Shown: positions 39,080 to 48,196, counted from the first letter of the stretch. The stretch is 64,000 bases of DNA from Burkholderia cepacia (GCF_001039005.1 NZ_LDWR01000037.1:32818-96817); one strand, 5' to 3'. Translations and numbers: made by a program. The notes: generated from the letters alone by a model not told the origin.

Positions 39080-39862
39080 TTACTTGCCGCCGTAGATATC
39101 GAAGTCGAAATACTTGCGGTTGATCCGCTGGTACGTGCCGTTCGCGAGAATCGTCGCGAGCGCGTGGTTGAACGCGTCGCGCAGGTCGTTGTCCTGCTTG
39201 CGCAAGCCGAGGCCGTCGCCTTGCCCGAAGTATTTCGCGTCGTCGATCGGCGCGCCCGCGAACATGAAGTCCTTGCCCTGCGGCTTCTTCAGGAACCCGT
39301 CGCTGGCCGCGATCGATGCCTGGAACGCCGCGTCGAGCCGCCCCGTCACGAGATCGGCGTACACCTGATCCTGGTTCTGGTACGACACGACCTGCACGCC
39401 GGCCGGCTGCCAGTTCGCGACCGCGTAGTCGGCCTGCGCGGAACCCTGCTCGACCCCCACGCGCTTGCCCTTCAGCGACTCGGCGCTCGGCAGCAGCGGC
39501 GACCCCTTGTGCACGACCAGTCGCGCCGGTGCGTTCGAGATCCGGTTCGTGAACGCGATCTGCTGCATCCGCTTCGGCGTGATCGTCATCGACGATGCGA
39601 TCACGTCGAACTTGCGCGCGAGCAGCCCCGGAATCATCCCGTCGAAGCTCGACTCGACCCACACGCAGCGCGCGTGCAGTTCCGCACACAACGCGTTCGT
39701 GATGTCGATCCCGAAACCCCTCAGCGTGCCGTCGGGCAGCTTGTATTCGAGCGGCGGGTAAGTCGGATCGACCGCGAGGCGGATCTCCTTGCCCGTCCAG
39801 TCGCCGGCATGCGCCGTCCCTGCCGCCAGCGCCACCGCGAGCGCCACCATCCACTGTTTCAT
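39080..39862 (-). CDS. Amino-acid ABC transporter substrate-binding protein
   Basis: A 260-residue family 3 periplasmic binding protein. Signal peptide 1-19 (ending AGTAHAG), then VDPTYPPLEYKLPDG, GFGIDITNALCAEL, DVIASSMTITPKR and the late GLGLRKQDNDLRDAFN, all standard for lysine/arginine/ornithine- or histidine-type binding proteins. AGGAGA precedes the ATG. No permease or ATPase gene lies nearby, so it must work with components encoded elsewhere, or the M20 enzyme upstream may supply its ligand. Confidence 0.9.
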   Translation of the reverse strand: MKQWMVALAVALAAGTAHAGDWTGKEIRLAVDPTYPPLEYKLPDGTLRGFGIDITNALCAELHARCVWVESSFDGMIPGLLARKFDVIASSMTITPKRMQQIAFTNRISNAPARLVVHKGSPLLPSAESLKGKRVGVEQGSAQADYAVANWQPAGVQVVSYQNQDQVYADLVTGRLDAAFQASIAASDGFLKKPQGKDFMFAGAPIDDAKYFGQGDGLGLRKQDNDLRDAFNHALATILANGTYQRINRKYFDFDIYGGK

Positions 39863-39915
39863 TGCCAGTCTCCTTGTGTAAATCGTAGTTCGTGAACCGA
39901 AATCGTGCGGCCGCA

Positions 39916-41085
39916 TCACGCGAGGTATCGCTCCGCAAGCGCGATCCAGTAGCTCGCGCCGGTCGCGAGGCACGCATCGTTGAAGTCGTAGCCCGGGTGA
40001 TGCAGCCCGCATCCGGCTGCACCGTCGCCGTTGCCGATCGACAGGTAGCTGCCCGGGCAAGCCTCGAGCATGAATGCGAAGTCTTCGCTCGCCGCGATCG
40101 GCCGCAGATGCGGAATCAGCGCCGCATCGCCGCCCCATTCGCGGGCCACGTCGCGCGCAAAGGCCGTTTCCGCCGTGTGATTGACGAGCACCGGGTAACC
40201 GTATCGATAGTCGATCTCGGCCGTCGCGCCGTAGCTCGCGGCCTGCCCGTGCACGATCGCGCGGATGCGCCGCTCGAGCAGCGCGCGCACGTCCGGCGAC
40301 AACGCGCGCACGCTGAGTTCGAGCTCCGCATGCGGCGGAATCACGTTCGATGCGGTGCCCGCATGGATCGAGCCGGTCGAGACGATCGCCAGTTCCTGCG
40401 GATTCACGTTGCGCGACACCACCGTCTGCAACGCCATCACGATCGATGCGCACACCACCACCGGATCGATCGTCGTGTGCGGCGCGGCGCCATGCCCGCC
40501 GTGCCCGATCACGCGCACGCGCACCTCGTCGGCCGACGCCATCGCCGGGCCATCGCAGAAGCCGAGCACGCCGGCCGGCAGGCCCGGCACGTTATGCATC
40601 GCGAACACGGCGTCGCACGGGAACTGCGTGAACAGGCCGTCGTCGATCATCCGCTTCGCGCCGCCGAGCCCTTCCTCGGCCGGCTGGAAAATCACGTTCA
40701 GCGTGCCCGCGAAGCGCGCGCGTTCCGCAAGACAGCGGGCCGCCGCCAGCAGCATCGCCGTATGACCATCGTGGCCGCACGCGTGCATCACGCCGTCGCG
40801 CCGGCTCGCATGCGGCAGCCCGGTGGTCTCGCGAATCGGCAGCGCGTCCATGTCCGCGCGCAGCCCGAGCCGCTTCCCGGTGCCGCGCGTCAGTGTGCCG
40901 ACCACACCCGTGCCGCCGAGCCCGCGCGTCACCCGATAACCCCACGTTGTCAGGCAATCGGCCACGAGTTCGCTGGTCGCGTGTTCCTCGAAACCGAGTT
41001 CGGGATGCGCGTGCAGCCGGTGGCGCAGCGCAATCATCTCCGTCTCGATGGCCGCCATTTCCAATGGAATGTGTTCGTGGTCCAA
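39916..41085 (-). CDS. M20-family amidohydrolase (hippurate / N-acyl amino acid hydrolase type)
   Basis: A 389-residue metal-dependent amidohydrolase of subfamily M20D. Key motifs are LRADMDALPI, HACGHDGHTAML (Zn-binding Cys and His), PAEEGLGGAKRMI and the late SEDFAFM. Relatives cleave hippurate, N-acetyl or indole-acetyl amino acids. It is the first gene of the leftward group with the amino-acid binding protein, so it probably releases an amino acid that is then transported. It is divergent from a LysR regulator. Confidence 0.88.
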   Translation of the reverse strand: MDHEHIPLEMAAIETEMIALRHRLHAHPELGFEEHATSELVADCLTTWGYRVTRGLGGTGVVGTLTRGTGKRLGLRADMDALPIRETTGLPHASRRDGVMHACGHDGHTAMLLAAARCLAERARFAGTLNVIFQPAEEGLGGAKRMIDDGLFTQFPCDAVFAMHNVPGLPAGVLGFCDGPAMASADEVRVRVIGHGGHGAAPHTTIDPVVVCASIVMALQTVVSRNVNPQELAIVSTGSIHAGTASNVIPPHAELELSVRALSPDVRALLERRIRAIVHGQAASYGATAEIDYRYGYPVLVNHTAETAFARDVAREWGGDAALIPHLRPIAASEDFAFMLEACPGSYLSIGNGDGAAGCGLHHPGYDFNDACLATGASYWIALAERYLA

Positions 41086-41223
41086 CCCCGATTCTCCTCG
41101 ATACGTGTTCCGCTTGCCGATCGCCCGGATGACCGATCGTGGCCGAATCGTATGCAGCGAAAATCCCGGCGAACAGCCGCGGTTTCGTTATGATGACAAC
41201 TTTTCGTTGTCGGGTATCGCACC

Positions 41224-42183
41224 ATGAGCACGATCAAGCTGCATCAGTTGCAGGCGCTCGTCGCGAGCGCGGAGGCCGGGAGCATCCGCGGCGCGGCGCG
41301 TACGCTCGGGTTGTCGCAGGCGGCCGTCACGCGCGCACTGCGCGAGCTGGAGGCGAGCGAGCGGCTGCCGCTGCTCGTGCGCGCGCCGGAAGGGATCGGC
41401 TTCACCGAATACGGCAAAACGCTGCTCACGCACGCGAAACTCGTGCTGAAGCAGCTCGAACACGCACAAAGCGATCTCGAACGCATGCGCGGCCGCGTCG
41501 AGGGCCGGCTGAGCATCGGCGTGACGCCGTGGCTCACGGTGACGTTCCTCGCGGAGGCCGTGCTGCGGTTTCGCGCGCAGATGCCCGACGTGCGCCTCGA
41601 ACTCTACGAAGCGCTGATGGCCGTCGCACAGCCGCTGTTGCGCGACGGCAGCATGGACTTCGCGCTCGGCCACGTGCAGCCGGGCGGCACGCAGGAATTC
41701 GCGTTCGAGCCGATGCTGCGCTACGAGACTTCGGTCATGGTGCGGGCCGGCCATCCGTGCGAACGCGCTCGGTCGATCCACGACCTGCTCGACCGGGACT
41801 GGGTGCTGAATTTCGCGGCCGACGGGCAGGCCGCACTCGTCGATTACCTGTTCACGCGCCACGGCGCGCAGATCGACGAGCGGCGCATCGTGCGCGCGCA
41901 ATCGGTCGCGATGCTGCAGACGATGCTCGAGCAGGCCGACATGTGCACGTGGTGCCCGACGATTCTCGCCGCCGTGCCGCCGTTCGGCGACCGGATGCGT
42001 GCGTTGCAGTTGAAGGAGACCTTCGAGCCGCGCGACCTCGGCATCGTCACACGCCGCAGCAGCACGCTGAGCGATGCGGCACGCTGCTTCATCGACTGCC
42101 TGCTGCACGTGATCCGCCGTCATGCGCGATCCGCGCGCAAGGAAGATCTCGCACTGTTCAGAACGGTATCGCTGCTGATCTGA
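41224..42183 (+). CDS. LysR-family regulator
   Basis: A 319-residue LysR protein: N-terminal helix-turn-helix (RGAARTLGLSQAAVTRALRELE, residues 20-41) and a C-terminal effector domain. It diverges from the M20 amidohydrolase gene across about 140 bases and is its likely regulator. The effector is unknown. Confidence 0.87.
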   Translation: MSTIKLHQLQALVASAEAGSIRGAARTLGLSQAAVTRALRELEASERLPLLVRAPEGIGFTEYGKTLLTHAKLVLKQLEHAQSDLERMRGRVEGRLSIGVTPWLTVTFLAEAVLRFRAQMPDVRLELYEALMAVAQPLLRDGSMDFALGHVQPGGTQEFAFEPMLRYETSVMVRAGHPCERARSIHDLLDRDWVLNFAADGQAALVDYLFTRHGAQIDERRIVRAQSVAMLQTMLEQADMCTWCPTILAAVPPFGDRMRALQLKETFEPRDLGIVTRRSSTLSDAARCFIDCLLHVIRRHARSARKEDLALFRTVSLLI

Positions 42184-42245
42184 CGGCGGCCCCGCCCGTC
42201 TCCCGTCCATAGCGCATTCGCGCAAATGCATTTCCGAATCCGTTA

Positions 42246-42275
42246 TTGGATCGCGCCGCGGCTCGTTTCTATACT
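42246..42275 (+). promoter_or_regulatory. groES-groEL promoter
   Basis: TTGGAT (42246-42251) and TATACT (42270-42275) with an 18-base spacer form a good sigma70 promoter. The CIRCE operator begins two bases after the -10 element, over the expected transcription start. Confidence 0.7.
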
Positions 42276-42277
42276 CG

Positions 42278-42304
42278 TCAGCACTCTCTGATGAAGAGTG
42301 CCAG
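42278..42304 (+). promoter_or_regulatory. CIRCE operator (HrcA binding site)
   Basis: TCAGCACTC, a nine-base spacer, then GAGTGCCAG. It matches the consensus TTAGCACTC-N9-GAGTGCTAA in eight of nine left and seven of nine right positions. It lies just after the promoter and 33 bases before the groES ATG, so heat-shock repression by HrcA is expected. Confidence 0.85.
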
Positions 42305-42336
42305 CCAATTTCGACAGAACAGGACAGGACGAAGAG

Positions 42337-42627
42337 ATGAGCCTACGCCCCTTGCACGACCGCGTCATCGTCAAACGACTCGACCAGGAAACCACCACCG
42401 CGTCGGGCATCGTGATCCCCGACAGCGCCGCGGAAAAGCCCGACCAGGGCGAAGTCATCGCCGTCGGCCCCGGCCGCAAGGACGCGGACGGCCAGCGCAT
42501 CGTGCTCGACCTGCAGGTCGGCGAGCGCGTGCTGTTCGGCAAGTACGCGGGTCAGGCCGTCAAGGTGGACGGCAATGAGTTCCTCGTGCTGCGCGAGGAA
42601 GACATCGTCGCCGTCGTCAATCAATAA
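42337..42627 (+). CDS. groES: Co-chaperonin GroES
   Basis: A 96-residue co-chaperonin. It has the N-terminal LRPLHDRVIVKR, a mobile loop ETTTASGIVIPDSAAEKP, and GVVIAVGPG-type turn seen as EVIAVGPGRK. It forms the heptameric lid of the GroEL chamber. The start at 42337 has GAAGAG directly upstream and gives the standard length. It is followed by groEL after 12 bases. Confidence 0.96.
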   Translation: MSLRPLHDRVIVKRLDQETTTASGIVIPDSAAEKPDQGEVIAVGPGRKDADGQRIVLDLQVGERVLFGKYAGQAVKVDGNEFLVLREEDIVAVVNQ

Positions 42628-42639
42628 CGGAGCGCAATC

Positions 42640-44280
42640 ATGGCAGCCAAGGAAATCATTTTCAGCGACGTCGCACGTTCGAAGCTGACCGAAGGCGTGA
42701 ACATTCTCGCGAACGCGGTGAAGGTCACGCTCGGGCCGAAGGGCCGCAACGTCGTGCTCGAGCGCAGCTTCGGCGCGCCGGTCGTCACGAAGGACGGCGT
42801 GTCGGTCGCGAAGGAAATCGAACTCGCGGACAAGCTTCAGAACATCGGCGCGCAACTCGTGAAGGAAGTTGCGTCGCGCACCAGCGACGCAGCCGGCGAC
42901 GGTACGACCACGGCCACCGTGCTTGCACAGGCGATCGTGCGCGAAGGCCAGAAATACGTCGCGGCCGGGCTCAACCCGCTCGACCTGAAGCGCGGCATCG
43001 ACAAGGCCGTCGTGGCGGCCGTCGAGGAACTGAAGAAGATCAGCAAGCCGACCACCACGAGCAAGGAAATCGCGCAGGTCGCGACGATCTCCGCGAACGG
43101 CGAGGAATCGATCGGCCAGCGCATCGCCGAAGCAATCGACCGCGTCGGCAAGGAAGGCGTGATCACCGTCGAGGACGGCAAGTCGCTCGCCGACGAGCTC
43201 GACGTCGTCGAGGGGCTGCAGTTCGATCGCGGCTACCTGTCGCCGTACTTCATCAACAATCCCGACAAGCAGATCGCCGAGATCGAGAACCCGTACATCC
43301 TGCTGCACGACAAGAAGATCTCGAACATCCGCGACCTGCTGCCGGTGCTCGAACAGGTCGCGAAATCGGGCCGGCCGCTGCTGATCATTGCGGAAGATGT
43401 CGAAGGCGAAGCGCTCGCGACGCTCGTCGTGAACAACATCCGCGGGATCCTGAAGACGGTTGCCGTCAAGGCGCCGGGCTTCGGCGACCGCCGCAAGGCG
43501 CTGCTCGAAGACATCGCGATCCTCACCGGCGGGCAGGTCATCGCCGAGGAAACCGGGCTGACGCTCGAGAAGGCGACGCTCGCCGAACTCGGCCACGCGA
43601 AGCGCATCGAGGTCGGCAAGGAGAACACGACCGTGATCGACGGCGCGGGCGATGCGAAAAACATCGAGGCGCGCGTGAAGCAGATCCGCGTGCAGATCGA
43701 AGAAGCGACGTCCGACTACGACCGCGAAAAACTGCAGGAACGCGTCGCGAAGCTCGCGGGCGGCGTCGCGGTGATCAAGGTCGGCGGTGCGACCGAGATC
43801 GAGGTGAAGGAAAAGAAGGATCGCGTCGACGACGCGCTGCACGCAACGCGCGCGGCCGTCGAGGAAGGCATCGTGCCGGGCGGCGGTGTCGCGCTGATCC
43901 GCGTGCGGCAGGCGATCCGCGAACTGAAGGGCGTGAACGCCGATCAGGACGCAGGCATCAAGATCGTGCTGCGCGCGCTCGAGGAACCGCTGCGCCAGAT
44001 CGTCGCGAACGCGGGCGAGGAAGCGAGCGTCGTCGTCGCGAAGGTCGCGGAAGGCTCGGGCAACTTCGGGTACAACGCGCAGACCGGCGAGTACGGCGAC
44101 CTCGTCGAATCGGGCGTGCTCGATCCGACCAAGGTCACGCGCACGGCGCTGCAGAACGCGGCGTCGGTGGCCGGGCTGCTGCTGACGACCGATGCGACCG
44201 TGTTCGAAGCGCCGAAGGATGCGGCGCCGGTCGCGGGGCCGGGCGGGCCGGGTGCGGGTGGGCCAGGCTTCGATTTCTGA
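42640..44280 (+). CDS. groEL: Chaperonin GroEL
   Basis: A 546-residue ATP-dependent chaperonin. The ATP site GDGTTTATVLAQ (catalytic Asp at about 87), SVAKEIELADK and LLPVLEQVAKSGRPLLIIAEDVEG are all conserved. The C-terminus ends in Gly-Pro-Ala repeats and FDF rather than the usual Gly-Gly-Met tail. That, and the location among chromosome-2 type genes, suggests an accessory GroEL copy. It is in an HrcA/CIRCE-controlled operon with groES and ends at a strong terminator. Confidence 0.96.
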   Translation: MAAKEIIFSDVARSKLTEGVNILANAVKVTLGPKGRNVVLERSFGAPVVTKDGVSVAKEIELADKLQNIGAQLVKEVASRTSDAAGDGTTTATVLAQAIVREGQKYVAAGLNPLDLKRGIDKAVVAAVEELKKISKPTTTSKEIAQVATISANGEESIGQRIAEAIDRVGKEGVITVEDGKSLADELDVVEGLQFDRGYLSPYFINNPDKQIAEIENPYILLHDKKISNIRDLLPVLEQVAKSGRPLLIIAEDVEGEALATLVVNNIRGILKTVAVKAPGFGDRRKALLEDIAILTGGQVIAEETGLTLEKATLAELGHAKRIEVGKENTTVIDGAGDAKNIEARVKQIRVQIEEATSDYDREKLQERVAKLAGGVAVIKVGGATEIEVKEKKDRVDDALHATRAAVEEGIVPGGGVALIRVRQAIRELKGVNADQDAGIKIVLRALEEPLRQIVANAGEEASVVVAKVAEGSGNFGYNAQTGEYGDLVESGVLDPTKVTRTALQNAASVAGLLLTTDATVFEAPKDAAPVAGPGGPGAGGPGFDF

Positions 44281-44333
44281 CGCCGCGCCGCGCGCCGGTT
44301 CGCCGGTATGCGCGCGGCCTTGTGGAAACGTGC

Positions 44334-44367
44334 AACGCGTGGCGACGGCAGTCGTCACGCGTTTTTT
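44334..44367 (+). terminator. Rho-independent terminator of groES-groEL
   Basis: AACGCGTGGCGAC (44334-44346) pairs with GTCGTCACGCGTT (44351-44363) with a single G-T pair and a four-base loop, and the T-run extends to 44367. It lies 53 bases past the groEL stop. Confidence 0.85.
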
Positions 44368-44456
44368 CGTTGGATCGACGGCATATTGCGGCGCACAGGC
44401 CCGTCGCCGCGCTCGGGTAAGATGAAAGCCCGTTCCGCCACGCCGCTCTCCACGCC

Positions 44457-45071
44457 ATGTCGACCACCGTCAACACGCTTCTGCCGCTCGCCGGCGTCCT
44501 GCTGCTGAGCGTCGCCAGCCCCGGCCCGAATTTCGTGATCGTCACGTCGACCGCCGTCGTATCGCGCCGCGCCGGCGTGATGACCGGGCTCGGTCTGGCC
44601 GCCGCGTCCGGCACCTGGGCGGCGATCGCGATCGCCGGGCTGAGCCTGCTCGTGACCCACGTCGCGTGGGTGCACACCGCGCTGCGGCTTGCCGGCGCCG
44701 CCTACCTGATCTGGCTCGGCCTGAAAATAATCCTGACCGCGCGCAAGCCGTTGCCGGCTTCCGCGCCGGCGACGACCACCGACTGGAACGCCGCGAAGAA
44801 GGGCTACGTCGTCAGCATGACGAACCCGAAATCCGTCGCGTTCTACGGCAGCATCTTCGCACTGATGGTGCCGGCCCATGCGCCGGCATGGCTCGATGTC
44901 TCGGTCGTCGCGCTGTCGATCGCGATCTCGGCCACGTGGTATTGCGCGATGGCGCTGCTCGCGTCGCATCCGTCGGTGCGCCGGCTGCTGGTTCGACGCA
45001 AGGCCGTGCTCGATACGACGGCCGGCCTGCTGCTGATGGGCGTCGGCGGGCGGATGCTCGCGGGGCGTTGA
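44457..45071 (+). CDS. LysE-family amino-acid exporter
   Basis: A 204-residue inner-membrane exporter with six predicted segments. The family motif SVASPGPNFVIVTSTAV lies near residue 20, and GLGLAAASGTWAAIAIAGL follows. GAAYLIWLGLKI is also typical of LysE/RhtB proteins, which export amino acids or homoserine lactones. The gene lies 90 bases after the groEL terminator. Substrate unknown. Confidence 0.87.
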   Translation: MSTTVNTLLPLAGVLLLSVASPGPNFVIVTSTAVVSRRAGVMTGLGLAAASGTWAAIAIAGLSLLVTHVAWVHTALRLAGAAYLIWLGLKIILTARKPLPASAPATTTDWNAAKKGYVVSMTNPKSVAFYGSIFALMVPAHAPAWLDVSVVALSIAISATWYCAMALLASHPSVRRLLVRRKAVLDTTAGLLLMGVGGRMLAGR

Positions 45072-45127
45072 TCCGTCAGCGCTCCGCGCGCGCGTGCGCC
45101 TCTTCGAATCTTCTCCGCTTATCCGCC

Positions 45128-46420
45128 ATGCCAACAGCACAAACCATTCTCGATGACTACGAACGCCTCGGCTGGACCGGCAACGATCCGATGGCGCAGG
45201 TGCTGGTACTTCGGCGCGACAACCCCGCCGCTCTCGCCGATCTTGTGATCGCGTCGTTCGATCGCACGTTGCCGCACGCGACCTTCCTCGATGCCGCGCT
45301 CGACCTGATGGACGACGCCTCTTTCGCCAATGTCGCAGCCGAAACGTGGCGACGGGTCCGCGACGGTGCGTGGAACGACCGGCTCGCGCGCGTGCTATCG
45401 AGCGTCGCGCTACAGTCGCCGCATGTATTCGCCGGTCACTGGGATGCGCTCCTCGACGTGGTTCGTACGAAACAGTCGCCGTCCCTGTATTGTGCGGAAA
45501 GCGCGTGGCGGGCGCTCGACTCGGCGACGATCGACGCATGGCGCGGCCGGCTTGCCGACGACCCGGCCCGAGACATCTCCGCGTGCGAACGGGCCACCGC
45601 GCTTCTCCATTCGCGAGACCCGGTGGCGATTCACGACTCAGCGGCCCGGCTGTTCCCGAACGATCCGCAAAATACCGTCAACTGGCTCATGTCCGCCGGC
45701 TATGCGCAGGAACACGACACGTTGCGCGCCTTGCATGGCGAGTCACCGCTGCACATCGACTTCGGTCCGACACTGCGTGCGCCAATTCTCCGCGACATGC
45801 CGAAGTGGAAACGCGAGATTCATGCCAATCATCGAACCTGGCACGCGGGCGAATCGCGTCGGTCCGGCGCACGCTTCGGCGGCATGTCGACGCATCGATG
45901 TGGCCTGTGTCATGAGCCGCTGCACCGGTTGCTGACGCTACCGCAACCAGTTGAAGCTGGCATCGACAGCACGACGCCCGTTTCGTTCGACACCTGCTTG
46001 TCCTGTCTCGGCTGGGAAAGCGACGGTCCGCTGTTCCACCGGCACGACGACACCGGCAACGCGTACGCCCCCCCGTCACAGCAACGTGACGCCGCCCTCC
46101 AGCCGGACTATGCGGCAGCCGCCTTCTTGGAAGCCGACGTAACACTCTTTGCCGCACCGGCACGTTGGGCCTGGCAAGATTGGGGCGAGTCGAACGACCG
46201 CCAGAACCTGAGCCGCGTCGGCGGCGCGCCGTCGTGGGTGCAGTCGGCGTGGTATCCCGACTGTCCGGATTGCGGACGCAAAATGCGCTTCGTGATGCAG
46301 CTCGATTCCGACCTGCCGCAAGCGGATGGCGGCGAATGGCTGTGGGGCAGCGGCGGCGCGAACTACACGTTCTGGTGTGCGCCGTGCCGCACCAGCGCGC
46401 ACCTCTGGCAGTGCACGTAA
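45128..46420 (+). CDS. Uncharacterised protein with four CxxC motifs, DUF1963-like C-terminus
   Basis: A 430-residue soluble protein. Residues 1-240 are helical and unlike any family I recognise. The C-terminal part carries four CxxC motifs (Cys258/261, 290/293, 379/382, 417/420), enough for two zinc sites. The stretch VGGAPSWVQSAWYPDCPDCG and FVMQLDSDLP near 365-395 resembles DUF1963 (YwqG-like) proteins. Some members of that group sit in immunity loci, but no toxin gene is visible here. The start at 45128 gives the first full-length frame; no strong ribosome site is seen. Confidence 0.6.
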   Translation: MPTAQTILDDYERLGWTGNDPMAQVLVLRRDNPAALADLVIASFDRTLPHATFLDAALDLMDDASFANVAAETWRRVRDGAWNDRLARVLSSVALQSPHVFAGHWDALLDVVRTKQSPSLYCAESAWRALDSATIDAWRGRLADDPARDISACERATALLHSRDPVAIHDSAARLFPNDPQNTVNWLMSAGYAQEHDTLRALHGESPLHIDFGPTLRAPILRDMPKWKREIHANHRTWHAGESRRSGARFGGMSTHRCGLCHEPLHRLLTLPQPVEAGIDSTTPVSFDTCLSCLGWESDGPLFHRHDDTGNAYAPPSQQRDAALQPDYAAAAFLEADVTLFAAPARWAWQDWGESNDRQNLSRVGGAPSWVQSAWYPDCPDCGRKMRFVMQLDSDLPQADGGEWLWGSGGANYTFWCAPCRTSAHLWQCT

Positions 46421-46839
46421 AGGGCATCCTCACACCTTTACGACCTTTTTACTTGCGGCCGCGCGTGCGTTCACTAGAATGTGTTCGCCATCCCTCACCG
46501 AGCACGCACCATGCGCATCCGAAGTCCTCGCCCTCCGAGTTGCTTTTCTGCCTGACAGGCAGGACGCCTGCGTCTCATTTTTCCCGAGCCACCGTCCTGC
46601 CGACAGGCGGGCGGTGCGCGCCGTAGTCATTCCCGCGCACGCTTGAACACGACGTCGATGCGGTAATCGCGCATCGTGCGCTCAAGCGACTGCGTGCGGC
46701 ACATCCGTGCAACGACGCGCCATCGATCCGCCTTATCGGCGATGACCGATCGCATGCCCGCATCCGGCATGCCGAACCGGTCCAATTACTTTGCATACCT
46801 GAGTTTACTCACGGAAATTTCCGATACGGGAGTCCGGTC
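46421..46839. other. Intergenic region with small palindromes
   Basis: About 420 bases. It holds a perfect 15-bp palindrome CTGCCTG-A-CAGGCAG at 46548-46562 and a related, less perfect copy near 46594-46610. A short leftward frame at 46627-46770 is listed separately. No clear promoter for the rightward gene at 46840 was found. Confidence 0.5.
46627..46770 (-). CDS. Possible 47-residue basic protein
   Basis: The frame from ATG 46770 to TGA 46627 encodes a short, arginine-rich peptide (for example SLERTMRDYRIDVVFKRARE). About three-quarters of its third codon positions are G or C, close to real genes nearby. No ribosome site or family is evident, so chance is possible. Confidence 0.3.
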   Translation of the reverse strand: MPDAGMRSVIADKADRWRVVARMCRTQSLERTMRDYRIDVVFKRARE

Positions 46840-47211
46840 ATGTTCGAGATCGACAAGCAGTACACGCGCGAATTCATCCACACCGCATGCGGCGGCAACA
46901 AACAGGCATTCCTGCCGACCAGGAACGGCAAGGTCGTCGCCGCGTGCCTGCGCACGGACCTCAACCCGCACGCACCCGACGTGATCCTCTGCGACGGCAG
47001 CGCGTCCGCGCGATCGGCCGGCAGGACGCTCGCCGCGCAACGCGACGCGATTCCGGTGTTCATCAAGATGGAAACGGATGCATTCCGCTTTGTCGGCCAG
47101 TACGTCGTCAGCGAATCACTCACGGCGCCGCTCGACTGCGCGCCTTACGTGCGCAACAGCGGCTTCACGTCCGGGCAGATCTCGCGCGTGCTCAAGCTCA
47201 AGCGTTGCTGA
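46840..47211 (+). CDS. Small conserved protein of unknown function
   Basis: A 123-residue protein. Conserved-looking features are CGGNKQAFLPTRNGKVVAACL near residue 17, LNPHAPDVILCDG, and IPVFIKMETDAFRFVGQYVV. This GG-K-FLP / NP-AP / VFIK / VGQY pattern resembles bacterial domains of the DUF6697 type that sit beside SRA-like or nuclease domains; the resemblance is from memory and weak. GGGAG lies upstream. Three downstream genes follow on the same strand. Confidence 0.55.
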   Translation: MFEIDKQYTREFIHTACGGNKQAFLPTRNGKVVAACLRTDLNPHAPDVILCDGSASARSAGRTLAAQRDAIPVFIKMETDAFRFVGQYVVSESLTAPLDCAPYVRNSGFTSGQISRVLKLKRC

Positions 47212-47268
47212 TACGCATGCACGGCGCATCGCGCGCCCGTCTCGGTCGTCTTTCATACAGGAGCAATC

Positions 47269-47487
47269 ATGCTTGGCTTGACGTTCTGGAAACACGTGAT
47301 CGGCGCGCGGGCCGATGCCATCCGCGAAGACAGGGCGACGGCACACGACCGGCACCGCCGGGTGTCGCGGACACTCGTGCTGACCAGTGCCGCGGTGGCG
47401 TTCGCGGCGATCGCGTTCGGTGCGCCGGTCGTCGGCATCTCGGTCTTTCTGCTGACGACGCTGCCGTTCGTGCTGTCGGGCACCTGA
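47269..47487 (+). CDS. Small two-helix membrane protein
   Basis: A 72-residue protein with a charged N-terminal third (about 1-33) and two hydrophobic segments (about 35-52 and 55-70). CAGGAG lies seven bases before the ATG, which supports translation. No family recognised. It lies between the preceding small gene and the PtsN-like gene. Confidence 0.6.
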   Translation: MLGLTFWKHVIGARADAIREDRATAHDRHRRVSRTLVLTSAAVAFAAIAFGAPVVGISVFLLTTLPFVLSGT

Positions 47488-47626
47488 AGACGTTCGTATC
47501 AAGCGCGTGGTGCAAGCCATGCCGCGATCGATACACAATTTTAATGCCGGGCCCCCGCGTATCTAACACCCTCTTTACGCGGTTTTGTCTAGGATTTCCC
47601 TGTCATCCCGACACGGAGAGATCCGC

Positions 47627-48148
47627 ATGCAAACGCAGCAGGCCGCCGTCGGCGGCCAACCCGACCTTCCCCACCGGCGCGGCGGCACGCCGCTCGCGAC
47701 CCGGCTGGCCGACGCGTGTTCGCCGGACAACATCCTGCTCGACGTGCCGGTCGAGAGTGCGATCCAGTTGTTCGACCTCGCCGCGCGCTACATCGCGCGC
47801 AGCAGCGGGGTTTCCGCGGACCGGATCAGGACCGAGCTGACGAAACGCGAACAGCTCGGCTCGACCGGCCTCGGCCAGGGCGTCGCGATTCCGCACGCAC
47901 GAGTCGACGGACTCGGCTCGGCCGCCGCGCTGTTCGTTCGCGCGCTGTACCCGTTCACGTTCAACGCGCCGGACCGCAAGCCCGTGCGCGAATTCATCGT
48001 GCTGGTCCTGCCGAAAGAAGACGACCGCGCGCACCTCGAACTGCTCGCCGACGCGGCACGGTGTTTCAGCGATCGCGTGTTCCGGCAGGCGTCGCGCGAC
48101 GCGCTGACGCCCGACGAGATTCACCGGCTCATGCAACGCACGCACTGA
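47627..48148 (+). CDS. PtsN-like EIIA-Ntr domain protein
   Basis: A 173-residue PTS EIIA domain of the nitrogen/fructose type. The phosphorylatable histidine lies in GVAIPHARVDG (His near residue 94). The preceding TELTKREQLGSTGLGQG and the final DRVFRQASRDALTPDEIHRLM are standard. The first roughly 35 residues form a variable extension. CGGAGAG precedes the ATG at 47627. It is not beside other PTS genes, so a regulatory role is more likely than transport. The downstream ArgB-like gene follows by 48 bases. Confidence 0.82.
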   Translation: MQTQQAAVGGQPDLPHRRGGTPLATRLADACSPDNILLDVPVESAIQLFDLAARYIARSSGVSADRIRTELTKREQLGSTGLGQGVAIPHARVDGLGSAAALFVRALYPFTFNAPDRKPVREFIVLVLPKEDDRAHLELLADAARCFSDRVFRQASRDALTPDEIHRLMQRTH

Positions 48149-48196
48149 TGCCGCACCGTGCGGCGACAGGCACTCTCTTCATTCTTTCGACATCTC

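Noticed and set aside
46548..46610. Two related short palindromes as a repeat family or integron site
   Set aside because: Only one is perfect, the second is partial, and no further copies were seen in the window.
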